Of a stretch of DNA of 5,100 nt, positions 4,554-5,100 are shown in pieces; within the stretch, counting starts at the first letter, position 1, and every line of letters begins with the position of its first letter. The stretch is from NCBI GenBank assembly GCA_948468495.1, contig CAOKJI010000191.1:1-5100 (forward strand). Reading direction: 5' to 3'. A program made the position numbers and the translations under genes. Source of the DNA: an uncultured Dorea sp. (GTDB taxonomy: Bacteria > Bacillota_A > Clostridia > Lachnospirales > Lachnospiraceae). The notes beneath the pieces were generated by a model that was not told the origin of the DNA, searched no databases, and saw only the letters and a list, made by a program, of their open reading frames with translations.

Positions 4554-5063
4554 ATGCGAATTCGGCCATATATACCAGACAAGGATTACGAATATTTATC
4601 AAAATGGATTGACAGCGAAAAAGCTCATGCCCTTTGGTGCGCAAATCTCCTGCCCTATCCTCTTACGCCCGAATCTTTTCATGCTTTTTTAGAAAAAAGC
4701 TCAATAGACCGAGCGGACAGTGCTTACGTGGCAACCGAAGACGACGGACAGGCAGTAGGTTTTTTCTGCTATTCTGTCAATACGGAAGATAATGTTGGAT
4801 TTTTCAAATTCATAGTAGTCGATAAGGCAAAGAGAGGAAAGGGATACGGAAAAGAGATGCTGAGTCTGGCTCTTCAGTATGCCTTTCAGATAACCGGCGC
4901 AGAAGCCGTTCAACTGAATGTATTCCCTGAAAATACTTCAGCAAAACAATGTTATGAAAAAGTGGGATTTGTTGAAAGATCGCTTGATAAAAATACATTT
5001 AGATATAAAGATGAGTTATGGAGCAGATGCAACATGATAGCCTTAAAAGAGACTGTAAAATAA
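4554..5063 (+). CDS. GNAT family N-acetyltransferase
   Basis: This 169-residue protein is a complete single-domain GNAT acetyltransferase, which transfers acetyl from acetyl-CoA to an amine. Motif A is seen as IVVDKAKRGKGYGKEML (residues 87-103); R94-x-x-G97-x-G99 is the pyrophosphate-binding loop. Motif B is LNVFPENTSAKQCYEKVGF (121-139), where N127, Y134 and the GF pair are typical of RimI/RimJ-like members. The N-terminal half (RIRPYIPDKDYEYLSKWI, then NLLPYPLTPESFHAF) is the variable substrate side and does not identify the substrate; protein N-termini, small metabolites or drugs are all possible. I see nothing that singles out an aminoglycoside acetyltransferase. The ATG at 4554 is preceded by AAGGA 10 nt upstream and by a good promoter, so the start is secure. 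It diverges from the HD operon. No terminator is visible in the 37 nt left after the stop. Confidence 0.9.
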   Translation: MRIRPYIPDKDYEYLSKWIDSEKAHALWCANLLPYPLTPESFHAFLEKSSIDRADSAYVATEDDGQAVGFFCYSVNTEDNVGFFKFIVVDKAKRGKGYGKEMLSLALQYAFQITGAEAVQLNVFPENTSAKQCYEKVGFVERSLDKNTFRYKDELWSRCNMIALKETVK

Positions 5064-5100
5064 ACTGTGTATTGTCGTAAATTGGTATGTAAAATCTTGT

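Noticed and set aside
4369..4692. Plus-strand open frame overlapping the GNAT start in another frame
   Set aside because: It overlaps the GNAT gene and its promoter, lacks a ribosome binding site, and its composition is that of AT-rich noncoding DNA.
4701..4998. Minus-strand frames within the GNAT gene
   Set aside because: They are antisense to clear acetyltransferase motifs and show no family features or ribosome binding sites.

Overview
The window looks like accessory chromosome from a low-to-mid GC Gram-positive gut-type Clostridia, most likely Lachnospiraceae. That call rests on strong AGGAGG-type ribosome binding sites, an Lsa-like ABC-F gene, dense Rho-independent terminators and AT-rich intergenic DNA; it is inference from style, not from a marker gene.

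Layout, left to right. Positions 1-180 are five tandem copies of a 36-bp unit running off the left edge. They begin exactly at the stop codon of a minus-strand ABC-F ATPase of the Lsa ribosomal-protection type (179-1657). Upstream of it lies a leader of about 350 nt (1658-2010). It has an extended -10 promoter (2015-2043), a six-codon upstream ORF, two intrinsic terminators ahead of the gene (1908-1930 and 1767-1798), and for each terminator a competing, mutually exclusive pairing. This is the layout expected of antibiotic-responsive ribosome-mediated attenuation, apparently in two stages.

Positions 2135-4125 hold a tight two-gene minus-strand operon: a 119-residue protein of unknown family, then, after 2 nt, a 542-residue HD-domain hydrolase whose N-terminal half and C-terminal domain resemble SAMHD1-type dNTP triphosphohydrolases. 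These genes are much more AT-rich than the ABC-F gene. The pair is the best candidate for an undescribed system, such as a nucleotide-depletion defence module or a regulated dNTPase, but no experimental or database support can be given here.

Positions 4126-4553 form a divergent intergenic region with a perfect 14-bp inverted repeat, a second hairpin with a T-run, and a short tandem repeat. It leads to a plus-strand GNAT acetyltransferase (4554-5063) with its own good promoter (4476-4504). Nothing is seen in 5064-5100.

Functionally, the ABC-F gene is a drug-resistance gene under predicted translation-sensing control. The HD operon and the GNAT gene appear to be independent transcription units divergent from each other; no pathway obviously links the three.
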